A stretch of DNA of 64,000 nucleotides from Canna indica (GCA_034359265.1 CP136896.1:62383501-62447500); one strand, 5' to 3'. Counted from the first letter of the stretch, positions 23,266-36,537 are shown. The notes: generated by a model from the sequence alone, not told the origin. A program made the numbers and translations.

Positions 23266-24115
23266 ATTTTATAAACTATATGAACTAAAATCAAAATTCA
23301 AGTAAACTATAGGAACCAAAATTATTATTATTTTCTTAAAAAAATATAAAAAAATCATAATTTTTTAAAATTTATTTATAAATAATTACAATATTTAAAA
23401 ATATTAAATTTGAGCACATTATAGTAATTTACGTTAATTTGGGTATATTTAAATCGACGCCGTCATTATACGTTGATTTTTCTCTGTTAATTACCCTGAT
23501 TAGCGTGAATTCCGTAGTGGTTGCATAATTCAAAAACTTGCTCTCGTAATCTGCTCATTTCTTCACTGATCATCTCCATTTTGATCCTAAATTTGACGAA
23601 TTCAAAGCGTTTTCAATTAGATTTCGAACGTCAAGAAAATATTGATTTTCACTCTAATAAATATTGATTTCTTATGCATTTGCTGTAGTGGCAACACCAT
23701 AATACAAAGTTATTGCTATAATTTCGTGGGCATTATTAAGAGATATTCAGAGATACTGAATATACTGTAAAATATTAATATGTTCACTGTTCAATTAATG
23801 TGTTTAATGCAAGAATATGAAATCAGATATTTGTGTCTCAAATAGAAAATAAATTAATCTTGCAAATATTAAACTAATCTTCTAAATATACAAACATGTC
23901 ATCACACTTTTCAAAATAAAATTCAAAATAAATCACCTAAATTCGTAAAAAGTTTGCTCAATTTTAATATTTTTAAATATTATAATTATTTATAAATAAA
24001 TTTTTTTAAAAAATCTTGTAATTTTTTATGTTTATTAGGAAAAATAATTACTTAAATTTTAGTTTTAATCCCTATAGTTTACAAAATTTTGATTTTAGTT
24101 TTCATAGTTTACAAA
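23266..24115. mobile_element. Foldback (long inverted repeat) element
   Basis: The stretch 23266-23415 (starting ATAAACTATATGAACTAAAA) pairs with the reverse complement of about 23945-24115. The agreement is long, including TTTATTTATAAATAATTA and ATATTTAAAAATATTAAA. The spacer of about 530 bases has no gene. The copia gag ends exactly where this element begins, so it probably inserted or recombined there. No clear target duplication was found. Confidence 0.55.
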
Positions 24116-24335
24116 ATTTTAATTTTAATCCCTATACTTTATAAAGTTGGTCAATGCAGACTCCACATCAGCATTGTCCAGTCAGCACGACAGCACCTGT
24201 TATTCACGTCAGCACCGTTTAGATATCATGTGACGGTAGGGATCAAATCCTAAACGGAAATAAAGTTTGGAAACTAAAATTAAAATTTTAAAATTATAGG
24301 GACTAAAATTAAAATTGGAGCAAACGGTTGGAATC
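24055..24335. repeat. MITE-like inverted repeat upstream of the DUF616 gene
   Basis: TTAGTTTTAATCCCTATAG-type sequence at 24055-24140 is mirrored by TTATAGGGACTAAAATTAAA at about 24293-24320, around a GC-richer core (24150-24240). It overlaps the right arm of the foldback element, so it may be part of one compound repeat. Its right edge is about 125 bases before the DUF616 start codon. Confidence 0.4.
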
Positions 24336-24376
24336 AAAAGTACGATTTTCTCTATATTAATTAATCCTAATAATCC

Positions 24377-24414
<38 letters not shown>
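24377..24414 (+). repeat. (AAT)12 microsatellite
   Basis: About twelve uninterrupted AAT units end some 47 bases before the DUF616 gene start codon, so it lies in the promoter or 5' leader. Confidence 0.9.
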
Positions 24415-24460
24415 GTTGGACAAAACCTCGCGCATTGTCATTGGAGACTGAGAAGAGAAT

Positions 24461-27400
24461 GTGGTGATGGCTCAGTATCGGCAACCGGGCGCGGACAGGC
24501 TCGCCGTCCGAATCCAGAACGACGCCGCCGACCGGATTCCCCACCGACCAGCCCGGATCCGCCGAGCTGGCAAGGGTCACCGTCGCCCCTCCTCGGCAGC
24601 CCTCGCCGCCGCCCTCGCCCTTGTGCTTCTCATCTCCCTTGCCGCCTCTGGTCGCCTCTCCTCCCCTCATAAAGGTGCCACTTTCTCTCCCCAACCCTAC
24701 TGTCACCCTCGTTTATTCGGTTGCCTTAAAGTTCGAACCTTTGCAGGTTTTCGTAGAGATTTGGGCGAAGATGATGGCGGGAAGGACGACCCGGAGTTTC
24801 GTCCGCAGATGAATAACTCCAAGGGGCTCAAGTTCGGGCACGGTTCGGGCAAGATCGGTCGCGATTCGAGGTACTGGGATGGAGATGATAGGAGGAGAGA
24901 CGTTGACTATAGCGGGGAAGGTTTGCCTGAGGAGAAATACCGTGTCGGAAAAGATCGCTTATCGGGGAGTTGGAGGAGCGGAAAAGAGCAAATTCCTATG
25001 GGGCATCGCTCGGATAAAGTTGACGAGAAGGGAAGTAGGAAGGCTAAGGGAGGATTGTACAATGAAGGGGGGCGCGCAGAGCTGGATTCTTATAAAGAAG
25101 AATACGAGGCTACTGCAAAGGATGACTACGATCTAAAGCAGGATAACGGGGTCGGAGAGGATAATTTTGATGATGAGTATGACGATGGCATTGACGCGGA
25201 GGATAAGCACGATGAATTTCATGGCCATGATGAAGTGAGGATGTTGGGTGAGGGTGATGATGGAGGTGAAACTAAGAAAGATGCATTATTGGGAATACAT
25301 GAGGAAGGTTCCGGCGAGACACAGTATGGTGCCGGTGGCTTAAACTCAACGAAGGATCAGGATCATGTGGGTGGCGACACAACAAAGCATTCTGGTCCAG
25401 AAAAGAAAGGCTCAAAAAGAAAACCAAAGCACCACAAATTTTCGAGTGAGTTGCTGATATTTTTTTTTAGTATATGTTCAATGTTATATTTGTTGACATA
25501 TTCACTGGACAATGTTTGTTCTAAATATGATGGTACAAACTCGCTTATGCAAAAATCAGATATTGGATTTTCCCAATTGGAGATGTTTTCCCTAAATTGA
25601 GCTCTTTTGATGACAAAATTTTAGTTCACTACACTATTATAGATTTATAGTTCAATTTCCCCTTTAAATAGCCCAAATCTTTTTGATCTTATCCCACCCT
25701 TCTGAATGGTTTTTTATTTAAGATCCTACATCAGTAGGTTCAGGTGCAGTCATGCAAGTGTACCAAAAAAATTGCATGTAGGACAGAAATTAAGAAGGGG
25801 GGAAAAGGTGAAAAGTAGTAGTAGGAAAGAGGGAAGTAGAAGGAAGAAGAAAAAACAAAGAGGGAAGGAGTATGGACAAGTAGAGAAAGATGAGAAGAAA
25901 ACAGTTGAATTTCAATTTGTATACATCTTTTAGAATTTTCATGCATTTTTCGTGCTATACGTATGCCTAGAGTGAACCTTGTTGAAATCATTAATCAATT
26001 TAGATGGTTTTGCACTTTTGCTTCATTCTCCCTCTGTGGAAAAGAACTCAACTCCACAGAGTGATCTAAAAAGGTAAGTTAAGATTCAAGCTGTAGATTT
26101 GGTGCAAAGTCGTGATGTTCCTCAAACTCAAAGTAACCCAAGTGGCATTATAATTTGGTCTAGTGCACCATTTGCCAAGGAATTGTTGAGAAACAGTAGT
26201 GGTAGAAGGTACGGAATACTTACCATATGTGGTCTTCGCACCATCTTTTATAACTTAGAAGAAATGTTGTTGCTATCAGAGAGTTACCTGAAACACTATT
26301 GGACAGAGGAGGCTCATGGTAACATGGAATCAGTCAAATATTCTACATTGTAAGCTGGAATAATATTTAAGTCATAAAGAAAATCAAGCAAATATGCATT
26401 AGATCCAAGTGTTTGCACAATGGGGAAGGGACAAAGGGCTTGGCCATGCAACTTGTTAAGTGAATTTAGGAAGTATCAGGATGAAGATGTACCATCATAT
26501 AATCACCAACCTGAAACTTCACAAATGCACATCAGTAACAGGCTTAACTTTCATTGTTTAGGGCTGTTTTTTTATGGAGTTTTGGTATGCAAGTCATATA
26601 TATGCTGTGCAAAAGAATGGCTTCGCTCTAAGATTTGAGAATCAACTGGAAGAGACATTGGAATTTCTAAGTTGTCATTGTTAGATGGTTTCATTGGTGA
26701 TGTATTTATACCCTTGTGCCTAAACAATGGTTTAAAATCTTGTACCGTTACCAATCTCAATAATTGATCGGTACCGATACGTACCCATACCATATTGTAC
26801 AGACACACGGTATGGTCCGGTACAAATTGGCTAGTACCTGGATTTTTTTTTTCAATTTAAGCTCCAAAACATAATTTTAAGCTCCTAACATATTATTCAA
26901 TGAAAAAATACACTTAATCCTCTAATAGATGACGAAAAATACAAATAAACTTCTTAACCATGGCCCAATACATTAAAATGATTATTTTAATCTTCAAATT
27001 ACAATGAAAAAAATACAAATTTATCCCTAAATTGATGAACTTTAAGGAAGTGGAGAGAATGAGAGAGATTTGAGAGGCTAGGAAAGCTAGTAAGTGAGTG
27101 AGGGATAAATGAGAGGATTGATGGCTTTATATACTTCCCAAAAGCATAAAAAACCGATCCTAGCAGCTCAAAGAGCCATTTGGAGCCGGTACAAAAAATG
27201 TCCAATGGTTGAAAAATTAGCCATTGGGCATGTATCTAGGCTCTGTGTCACACAATACTAACTCGGTATGCCCGGTACATAGGCTGTATCTAGTGGTACA
27301 ATCGGTACACCCTAGTACCGAGCTGTACTAGGGTGTATCCATACTTGTTTTTCTTTAAAAACGATCGGTACCGGGTGTACCATTCAGTAATGTACGATGT

Positions 27401-30400
27401 CTCAATCCATGGCCTAAACACAGGTATTTTGTCTCCCATGGTTGGTAACATCATGATGGTACAACCAAGGATTGCCTAGGAGGTCAGGAAGATATGGGCA
27501 TCTATCAGCAAAAATCAAATTCATCTTGTCTCGATAATCACCCATCTTGATAAATACAACTGTACAAGCACCACACAATTATAGGCACGGTGCTTTTGTA
27601 AACCCAAGCTATCCTAAATGGTTAAGATGCCTCTCTATTTTAATGTTTAACCTCTTGATAACCGACTTAGGAACCAAATTCATGGTGTGGCATTTCAGTA
27701 TATCCAACTTGCATATCCTCTCTCCACTGTGCATAATCATGTGGAAGATATTGGTTCTCTTTTATTTGAAATTACTAATGGTACAGGGAGCAATGTACAC
27801 ATGACATGGACCTTCTCGACTCCTAACTCTTCATAACCTGAGTGGATTTCGATCTCAACAACTTGGTTTTCTTCCTTAATTGAGACTTTAAATTCTATTA
27901 TGAGGTGATGGTACAATGAAGGCAGCGAGAGGCCGAATTTTCTTGTTACGTCAATAATGGCATCTGATAGGATAGTGCTAGATTGAGAATTAGGATGAGT
28001 TGGACGACTAATGGTTGGGCGAGGGATGAGCTAGAATTGGAGGTTTGGGGCCTCCCTAAACTACCATTTGGAGTAGTTTGAGGAGTGGTTCAATTGTCAA
28101 ATGTGTGATGAGATTCATTGGTTTTTCAATATTTCTCAGTTTCTAGTGTTTGTCAAGTAGCTTCTTCCAAAGTATCCAGATAACTAAGAGAAACTTGTAG
28201 TTTTGATGTCAGATCTCGATCCATTAATGAATTGTTCAACTGAGAAAGTTTGATCCTGTGTCTCACAACTAGGCATGAGTTCCTAATCAAGCCACATAGT
28301 CAGATGCACCACCAAACTATTTGTGGTTTAATGATTTTTCTATTAGCTGACTCTTACCAGTAGGTTGATAGGTATTTCTTTTAAAGTTTTTGTTTCATGA
28401 CTTCCTATTGATGTATGGCTGACTCATAGATATATTCAAGACTATGTTGACACCTTGCCTCTATTTTCTAGTAGAACATACTAATTTCATTTTTATACAT
28501 TGCACCTCTTCAATGTCAATCATACCATACCACCTAAAGTAATCCTCCATGCTATCTAACCATTTTATAAAGATTTGGGTCAAATACACCATGAGATTCT
28601 GGCATATCTACTCTTTAGCAAACTGGAGTCATCTATTTATTACACTAGTGGTTTGGATCTATAGCAAGTTCTAGGAATTTCATTGTTCAGACCAAAGGTT
28701 TGGTCCTTGGAGGTGCTTTTTGGCGAAGTTGTAGTGAGGCATGACACGAGGAGTGGGTAAAAGTCCTCAGTTGGAAGTTATAGATTGAGGATAGTGGACA
28801 TCTTGATTGAGAGACTCATCAACTTTATTTATTAGTCATTTTTCAAGATGCCGGATAGTTCTTAGCACTCAAGTCATTTGGTTGAACAATTGAGTCAATT
28901 TGCATATGGTATTCTAACTTGGTTTTTAAGGTTTGCAAATGTTAAGTGGTGGGTTTTCTCTGTCTTTGTAGAACAAATGCTGTGGGTAAAGATGGATGAT
29001 TGACAATGATACATCTAAAGCAGAGTTGAATATTCTAACAATAATACTAGTACAGATTTCAAGAGAGGTTATGAAAGCACCAATACTTTCTTCTCTAACA
29101 ATTTACTGGAATAATCTCTCAGAACTGCTCTTCATGGAGGTTATTTCTTGAGCTCATAGTCTCCAGCCAAGTGTTGTTGGTGTATTTTTCATGAAGTACA
29201 GTATAGTTGCTGTGCTTGATTTGGCTTATTTTAGCTAAGCTGGGCTGATTTTGGGATCTAAGTTGCTCCTTCTATCTGAAGGTTATGCCCAATATTTTTG
29301 CTGAGTTCAGATACTCTGCTGCAGTGATTTATACCATTTTTATTCTGTAGTTGGCTGCAGTTTTTTCCACTACGTTGCTGAAGCATATGACTTTGATACA
29401 AACTGAAGTAGGCAGTAACGAAGGAGGGATCTGATCCTGAAATTCGCAGTTTGATTTGTGGAAGGAGAAAAAAAGAAGGGGAAGAAGATGGAGAGAAAAG
29501 GAGAGAAGCAGAAAGGAAGAGAGAAGTAGGAGAAGTAAGAATAATTGTAGGAGGAAGAAAGAGAAAATAGGAAGGGTGTGAGAAGAGGAGTAGAGAGTAG
29601 AGAAAGGTGAGAAGAAAACACTATCTTTATAATTCATGTATATTCTTAGTGCTATATATGCCTGGAATGAGCATCGTTGATATGTTTTAGGCACGAGAAT
29701 ATGTGATTACTCCGTCGTGATGAATTAAAGTGGTGTAAGTTTAATATGCCAAACAGTATTACCGTATTAGATATTAGAATGACAATTGTGTTTATACTGC
29801 AGCTACCTAATCCAGCAAGCTTACAAAAATAGCTTTAGTTGGATGAGTTTACTAAAAGTATGAAGTAAAAATGGTTAGTTAACAATATTTCGATAACAAT
29901 TGATTTTTATTTTTTCTCTTGTTTGTGTTCTTCTAAGACGTGGATAAGTGGGTTGGTTAGAAAATATAGATGAAGAAATGGTACCATTAGTTAACAACTA
30001 AGTGTAGCTCCAATGAAGGTAATGTGACAGAAAACCTAAGAAGGGAGATAGACCAGACCTAAGAAGACTTTGGTAGAAATAATAAAAAGAGATTTGGATG
30101 TGCTCACTTTAACCAGAGAAACTGCCTTACACAGCTCATCCATATACCCGAACCCACATAGTTGGGACATGGTTGCTTATTCTTATTGCTCTTCTCAATG
30201 TGTTTGTTCTTAGAAGATAAAGTTTCTCAGCCCCTTATCTTCATTTAATACTAGTTTGAATAATTAAACAGATCCAAGGATTGCATATGTATTGCACTAG
30301 GCAGCTGGATCATGTCATGTGCCTAAGGGATATACTTGTCAAGTAATCTTTATACAAATTATAGAATCATTTGTCTTAGTGTTGATTGGTTTAAATCTTC

Positions 30401-33400
30401 TGCATGGTCAGGTTCCTCATGTGAGATAAAATTATTGAGCTCTACAGCCCAAATAGTAGAGCCTTTAAATGGAAATAAATTTGCGAGATTCTCATTGCAG
30501 TATACACATGTTGAGAGCAGGCCGAATAGATCAGAAAACTGGGAACCAAGATTTGCTGGCCACCAGACCCTGGAAGAAAGGGAGAAGTCATTTTATGCCC
30601 ATGACCAAACAATTAATTGTGGGTTCATTAAAGGCCCTAGTGGTTCCCCAAGTACTGGATTCGATTTTGCTGAAGATGATGCAAGATTCATGAGCAGTTG
30701 CCACATAGCTGTGTCTTCCTGCATCTTTGGAAATTCAGATCGGTTGAGATCACCTTTTAGCAAAACGGTACTAGCTTTATCTAACATGTTCATAAAGGTG
30801 TCATGCTTGCATTTAACTTCCAACTTTTTTTCAATCTTGCTGATAATGATATGTGGTTCTTAGGATAGGTCTTGCTCCTTTTATCCAAGGATATTCTTTT
30901 CAATGGTTGTTTTATTTTTAAAATGAATTAGAATAACTCATTTGCAGCTGTGACTCATTGGTTGTTTGACTTATTTTTAATATGAAGCTCATCATTGCTC
31001 CCCTTCTCTCCAACTTTAATATGAACCTAAAAAAGTTGGCCCTATTTACTAACTAGACTTTTAGGTTTATGTAACTACTTATGCTCTCTTATTATGTTTT
31101 GCTAGGAATTTTGTCTTGATTAGTTCTGTTTTTTTTTTTGGGAAATTATTGGTGTTATGTTTCATTTTCAACTCTACTCATGGAGATATGCTTGGATAAA
31201 CATGTCTCTTTCTTTGAGATCTTATCTTAACACTTCTAGTGTAGGTTTGCTTGAAAATATCATTTCATTTTTACTCATCCAGCTATTATTATCTATACAT
31301 TCTTGAAGTGCTATAGGTATCTTAAATGTTGCAATTTTTTGTTTAGTGCACAATCCAGTATTTTCACCTAGCACTTCCATATACAAACAAATAATATCTG
31401 TATTGCTCAACAATATCTAAATTATATCACTCGAGATATATTCTTATCTTAGTTCATTGTTCAAATGAAATTGAACTTGATACATTTTCTAGTAGTTGCA
31501 ACATTGCAATTTGTAATTGTCTGTCAAAATTTATAGATGACACTGAATTACTAGTTGGACCTTCTGTTAGTTTACAGAATCATTTTTGGTATGAGGCGTT
31601 CTTGAAGCCCCCCCTACTTAAGCAAACTCTAGTGACATAAGATGTTATGAGAAGCTTTTTCCTTAATGTATCTTGGAATTAGATGCTTAAAAGAGATATC
31701 TTTTTGACTTCTTAGCTATTGTACCACAATTAGATCATTCATTCTTCAATTTGTTTTTATCTTTTGGTTTATAGTTTTTTTCCCTTGATCCATTCTCTAT
31801 ATATTGGCAAATTAGATTCTCCCCCTTCTGTACATAAGTCCATTCAACATTGCCTACTCTAGGAGGACAAACAATACAATCGCACTAGAGGCATACAAGA
31901 TATATTTACCAATTACTATTCCACTATGTAGACTTTCACCATCTAGGATTTTGAACCTAATTATGCTAATTAGTTGTTTTTCCTCAATAGGAATTAGGTT
32001 GAAGTGGTCTCATCCTAAAACTAAGGGCAAGCTTCTGCACTATAGAATGGAAAATCAAGACCATTTTTTTTTTTTGCAATGCTGAGATCAGTATTAGGTG
32101 GTATGTAAAAGACCACTCATTCATATATCATCCGTAGATAACCTACTATACTGGGTGGTATGTTGGTTATACCAGGCATACCAGTTTGCTACAGTTATGT
32201 AAAGACCCTATTCTCTAGTTGTTGTTTTTCTTCCTTTAAAAAATATATTTATTTTTTAGTGTAAATAGCTGTTGTAGCTTGTTTTAGGGGTGTTTTCATC
32301 CTACATAAAGGGCCCAAACCCCTCTATGCTTTATTATGAATATTTCAAGCATTTTAGTCAATTTATATTTGAAAGAACATGGTTTAGAATGTGAAATGTA
32401 TAAAATAAAACAAACAGAAGTATCCAATACAACCCAGTTTGTACTGGCTTGTACGAATTGTGGGTCCGGGGTCTGGTCATTAACTGAGATCAGTATTCAT
32501 AGAGATCTAAACCTTGTTCCTTCCCATCTGTAAAAGAGACATGCACATAAATGTGCACATGTGCAGCAAAGCAACAGATGCCATAGTGGTTATTGAAGTA
32601 TGTTTGTTGCAGTATTTTGGTGAAAACTCAATGTTTCTTACTGGCATCATGTTGCGCCTCCTTTGGTTGAAGGAAGTGGTATGGGAAGTACAACTTCCCA
32701 AGAGGAAATAGACCTTTGTTGTTTTGTTTGGTTGATATAAGTTGCACTTGCTGCATAATATTTGATAGAAAAAGACATTTTATCCTCATTTTTGTTTCCA
32801 TTTTGGTTCTCCCTTGGGATTCATCACCCATCTCACTTGACTCCTCAAATAAAAATTACTTTTTTTTTACATATACTAAATTATATATTATTATATAAAA
32901 GTTATACAAATTATATATGAGAAATTATATTATATTTTTACATATATATGTTAAAATATTAATTTACAAATTAAATTTTCATATATGCTAATATATAATT
33001 ATATATAGCATATATGAAAAATCATATTAATTATATATTTAAAATATAAAAAAAAATAAAAATACTAATTCACAAGGAAGTACTCATCACAACCAAACAT
33101 GTTGTGGAAGCATCAACCAAACATTTTTTCATTACTTTCCACGAAATTTACATGGGAAGTTAATTCATGAAAACAACTTACCTAAAGCTACTTTCTATCT
33201 CAACCAAATGAGGCCTTAGTTTTGATTTAGGGAACTTCTTCAATCCAATTCTCAGTAGCATAGTGATTCTTCATAAACTGTCTCTGTGGCCAATTAGATC
33301 GAAGTAGTGGTCAGGCAAGTGAACTGATTATTTGAACAAAAAAAAAAAACTGTTTTTAACAATAATTGTTACTACTCTTTGGCTTTTGTGGCAGTTCTGC

Positions 33401-34923
33401 AGCTAGTTGATATTACATTGAGAGCAGATCATGGATCTCCTTTCAAGTCTCCATGGAATTATATGGACTAGATTTTATTTCTTTAATATCTGTGAACAAC
33501 AAGAACTATTATGGTTTAGATGAGCATAATAATTACATTACCTGTTATTACATACTACATTGGTCCCAAATCATGAATTTGTGAAGGAGTTTTAAATCTT
33601 GCTTATGTAACATGAAATTTGAAGAAAAAGAAATGAGTTTAAATGATAATTTGACAATGCCTGTTCTATTCAATATTGTGGTTTACAAAGATATCTATTT
33701 CAACAGTTTTCAAGTACAGACAGACTGACTGCACCAGTGCCACAAGTAACAAAAATTGGTTATTTATTAGAGTGCTTAGCAGAACAACCAATTTTCTCTT
33801 AGTGGTTCAATAGTTATGATTCAATCCTTGCAGATCACCCGTCTTTCAAGGAAAAATGTTTGCTTTGTTATGTTCATGGATGAAATCACGCTGCGCACTC
33901 TATTGTCAGAAGGACAAAAGGTGGAAAGTGGGTTCATTGGTTTGTGGCGGGTTGTGGTGGTCAGCAACTTACCATATACAGACATGCGGAGAGTTGGGAA
34001 GATTCCCAAGCTTTTGGCACATAGGCTCTTCCCTTCAGCCAGGTGAGAATGTGGCTTGGCCTGGTTTATACCCATATGCAGAATGGTCTTTTTTAGGGTG
34101 TGGTCTTCTTTCTCTTTTAGTGAGATGCTTTGTGTTCATTCTGATACCCCTTCATGAAGCTTTTCGCATTGACAAAGATAAATCTTTTGCTTGACATTGT
34201 GCCTATATGACACTGTTTTTTATCTGTTCAGGTATTCAATTTGGCTCGACAGCAAATTGCGACTTCAGAGTGATCCTTACCTCATTTTAGAATATTTCCT
34301 CTGGCGCCGAGGTTATGAATATGCTATTTCCAATCACTATGATCGGCACTGTGTTTGGGAAGAGGTGATGCAAAACAAGAAACTGAACAAATATAACCAT
34401 ACTGCCATTGATCAACAATTTGAATTTTACCAGTCTGATGGACTGAAGAGATTCAACCCGTCCGATCCAAAAAAGCTGCTTCCAAGCTGTATGAATCATT
34501 CTCTCAGTGATTTGTCTTTACATGGTTTCCTCAGTTTTACTTTATTTGGTATTATTTTATTAAGCAGATGTTCCAGAAGGCTCTTTCATCGTAAGAGCTC
34601 ATACACCAATGTCGAACTTATATTCCTGTCTATGGTTCAATGAGGTTGACCGATTCACATCCCGAGACCAGCTGAGTTTTGCCTACACATACCTGAAACT
34701 TAGAAGGATGAATCCTGACAAACCATTTCACTTAAATATGTTCAAGGTACATGTCTGTTTTTCATCAAATGACATCTGGATCTAACATTTTCACCAAGCT
34801 TGTTTTCTAGTATTTCTTCTATTAGTTTTCAACTTTCTCTATTGTCAGGATTGTGAGAGGCGTTTCATGGTCAAGCTTTTTCGTCATAGAGCCGAAGAGA
34901 AGAGGAAAGTTCCTACAGACTGA
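24461..34923 (+). CDS. DUF616 family protein (MUCI70/TOD1-type), probable Golgi glycosyltransferase
   Basis: Exons: 24461-24674, 24747-25445, 30412-30767, 33834-34042, 34232-34488, 34568-34746, 34849-34923 (663 codons including stop). A start two codons later (MAQYRQPG, 24467) is equally likely. One N-terminal hydrophobic segment (residues about 44-63, SSAALAAALALVLLISLAAS) after a basic stretch suggests a type II membrane protein. A long acidic, low-complexity stem follows. The DUF616 domain spans about residues 350-640: FAGHQTLEEREKSFYAHDQT, FDFAEDDARFMSSCHIAVSS, NVCFVMFMDEITL, YSIWLDSKLRLQSDPYLILE, AISNHYDRHCVWEE and RAHTPMSNLYSCLWFNEVDR. Family members include MUCI70 in seed mucilage pectin synthesis and TOD1. 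Substrate here is unknown. Introns 2 and 3 are swollen by mobile elements. All splice sites are GT-AG and all joints keep frame. Confidence 0.9.
25700..29700 (-). mobile_element. Old gypsy retrotransposon remnant in intron 2 of the DUF616 gene
   Basis: On the - strand, 28560-28450 reads EDYFRWYGMIDIEEVQCIKM, resembling gypsy gag, with further gag-like pieces to about 28100 (TFSVEQFING). Near 27480-27420 a protease-tail-like NPWLYHHDVTNHGRQN is visible. Two A/G-rich segments in direct orientation, about 25780-25990 and 29450-29690, both ending with GCTATA-TATGCCT-GAATGAGC-like sequence, may be the LTRs. A decayed primer site (TTATACCATTTTT near 29331) fits a - strand element. Reverse transcriptase is missing. 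It carries the hAT MITE at 26726-27411. Everything is heavily eroded, so boundaries are approximate. Confidence 0.45.
26726..27411. mobile_element. hAT-type MITE, family A copy 1 (GGTACC-rich)
   Basis: The flanks GCCTAAAC at 26718-26725 and 27412-27419 are an 8-bp target duplication. The left end is AATGGTTTAAAATCTTGTAC. The right end, reverse complemented, is CATGGATTGAGACATCGTAC. Subterminal regions are full of GGTACCG and GGTAC palindromes. It shares terminal sequence with the larger element at 42076-44197. There is no coding capacity. It is in intron 2 of the DUF616 gene. Confidence 0.82.
30040..30200 (+). pseudogene. 3' end of a LINE reverse transcriptase gene
   Basis: One frame reads EIIKRDLDVLTLTRETALHS and then NPHSWDMVAYS. 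The phrase CCCACATAGTTGGGACATGG is the familiar 3' end of a class of plant LINE sequences. Only the last 50 codons or so remain, within intron 2 of the DUF616 gene. Confidence 0.5.
32655..33215. mobile_element. Tourist/Harbinger-like MITE in intron 3 of the DUF616 gene
   Basis: The left end reads CGCCTCCTTTGGTTGA. The right end, reverse complemented, reads GGCCTCATTTGGTTGA. The flanking triplets TTG (32652-32654) and TTA (33216-33218) would be a mutated 3-bp duplication. The interior is AT-rich and non-coding. The GCCTC-TTTGGTTG terminus is typical of Harbinger-derived MITEs. Confidence 0.5.
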
Positions 34924-35579
34924 GCAAAATGATAACTGTATTTGCGACGATGGACAAAGAACGATTGCAAGTTGAAATCAGTGTGTTTATACTTTTAACA
35001 TGGCATGGATGCATGGAAGATCAGTCCGTGGTATAGCTAACACGATTATTGGTGCCATTGGCAGCTCCCTGATGAGTCTAGGCTCAAATTTTGAAGCCCG
35101 AATATGCATTAATTTTTGTGTATCATCATGCATAACGTTCTATTATGCTCGGGAAGATCAGAAGCCTCCTGATCTGATGATATATATGATGTAATTGTCA
35201 AGTGATTACTAGGATGGGCTAGGGTTTTCTTTATGGTTTTTTGTTTTAGAAAATTTTGCCTGCACCTTGTGGCAGTTTCTCTATGACCATCCATTTAATT
35301 CATTGCTGAGCCAATCAATTCTGCATCTACGAAACTGCTGGTTGATTCTGTGATTCTTAATTGTGATATTATTGAGATTTTTTGTCAATATAATTCTACT
35401 AATGCTGCATTTGCTCATTCTTATTATTGGTGAGTTTCCAAGTGACAGAATTTGGGATCAAACATGGACCAGCTTAATGGTACATGCCCGGTTTGCTTGA
35501 TGGAGTGGTAGTTAATTCTATGCCAGATTTATTTACATTTATTTGTGCAAGACGAAAATGACAAAGACGGGACTTTTGC

Positions 35580-36235
35580 TAACCACGTGAAAAGTAATTA
35601 TTTTTCATCTTAATGAACCAATTGAAGGCCCTATGTTGTCGATTACAATTACAATTTCAAATTTTTTTTGGTGTCGAACTGGAAGCTCTCTGAATTTTTC
35701 CCCGATGTGTATAGGGCTTGTAGGCATTGTAACATTTTCGTGGTCGATGCTTTGAACCTTTTGATAGACCTAGCAATTATAGGCCCGACCCTATAGCTCG
35801 GCCCGATAAAATTGGGCTCGGTTGTTATCAGGCTGACTCGATATGGCCCGAACGCTTAATGTGACGGTCCAAGTGCTATTTGGCTGGGCCAGCCTGATAG
35901 CTCGATAACCAATTTTGATTATTACCCATTAATTTGACCCATTAACTTATTACTACCCGACTCGTTAGTACCCTATTAATAACACTCGGTTGCAATTCCA
36001 AATCCCCCTCCCCTCTCGCATTCATCTTACTAACCACGTGAAAAGTAACTATTTTTTATCATAATGAACCAATTGAAGACCCTATGTTGGCGATTGTTCA
36101 GCTCGGCGATTACAATTCCAATTTCAAATAAAATTTTGTCGAAACTAGAAGATCTCCAAGTTATTTCTCGATGTGTACAGGGCTTGTATGCATTGTAACA
36201 TTTCCGTGGTTGATGCTTTGAACCTTTTGAATGGC
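35580..36235 (+). repeat. Direct duplication downstream of the DUF616 gene
   Basis: The segment 35580-35765 recurs at 36029-36233 in the same orientation. Both copies run from TAACCACGTGAAAAGTAA to GATGCTTTGAACCTTTTGA. Copies differ by scattered substitutions and a short insertion. The 260 bases between them (35766-36028) are rich in GGCCCGA motifs resembling hAT MITE family B but without recognisable ends. No gene is present. Confidence 0.7.
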
Positions 36236-36537
36236 TCCTTACATCTGGAGTGGCAAAGGCCAATCTACTCTAGGGTTTATTCTATGTTGGACTTGAGTCT
36301 AGTGGACTTGCACCTTAGCCCATGCCTTTCTCTCTCTTCATTTAATGAAGAGATAGAGATATAGGCACATGTTGGAGTGCGAGTCCACTAGACTCGCACC
36401 TAGTATAGAAACAATCCTACACTAGAAGAGTGGAAAAGTTGGGTGCTTTTATCGGCAACCCCTCGCTTGAGAACATGGATGATTGCGTCGGGTGGCCCTA
36501 GGAGAGGAATGACTCTTTTTCCATGTTGTACATGGAT

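Noticed and set aside
25706..25933. Lysine/glutamate-rich + strand frame
   Set aside because: A purine-rich tract in intron 2 with a relative at 29450-29690, more likely part of an old LTR.
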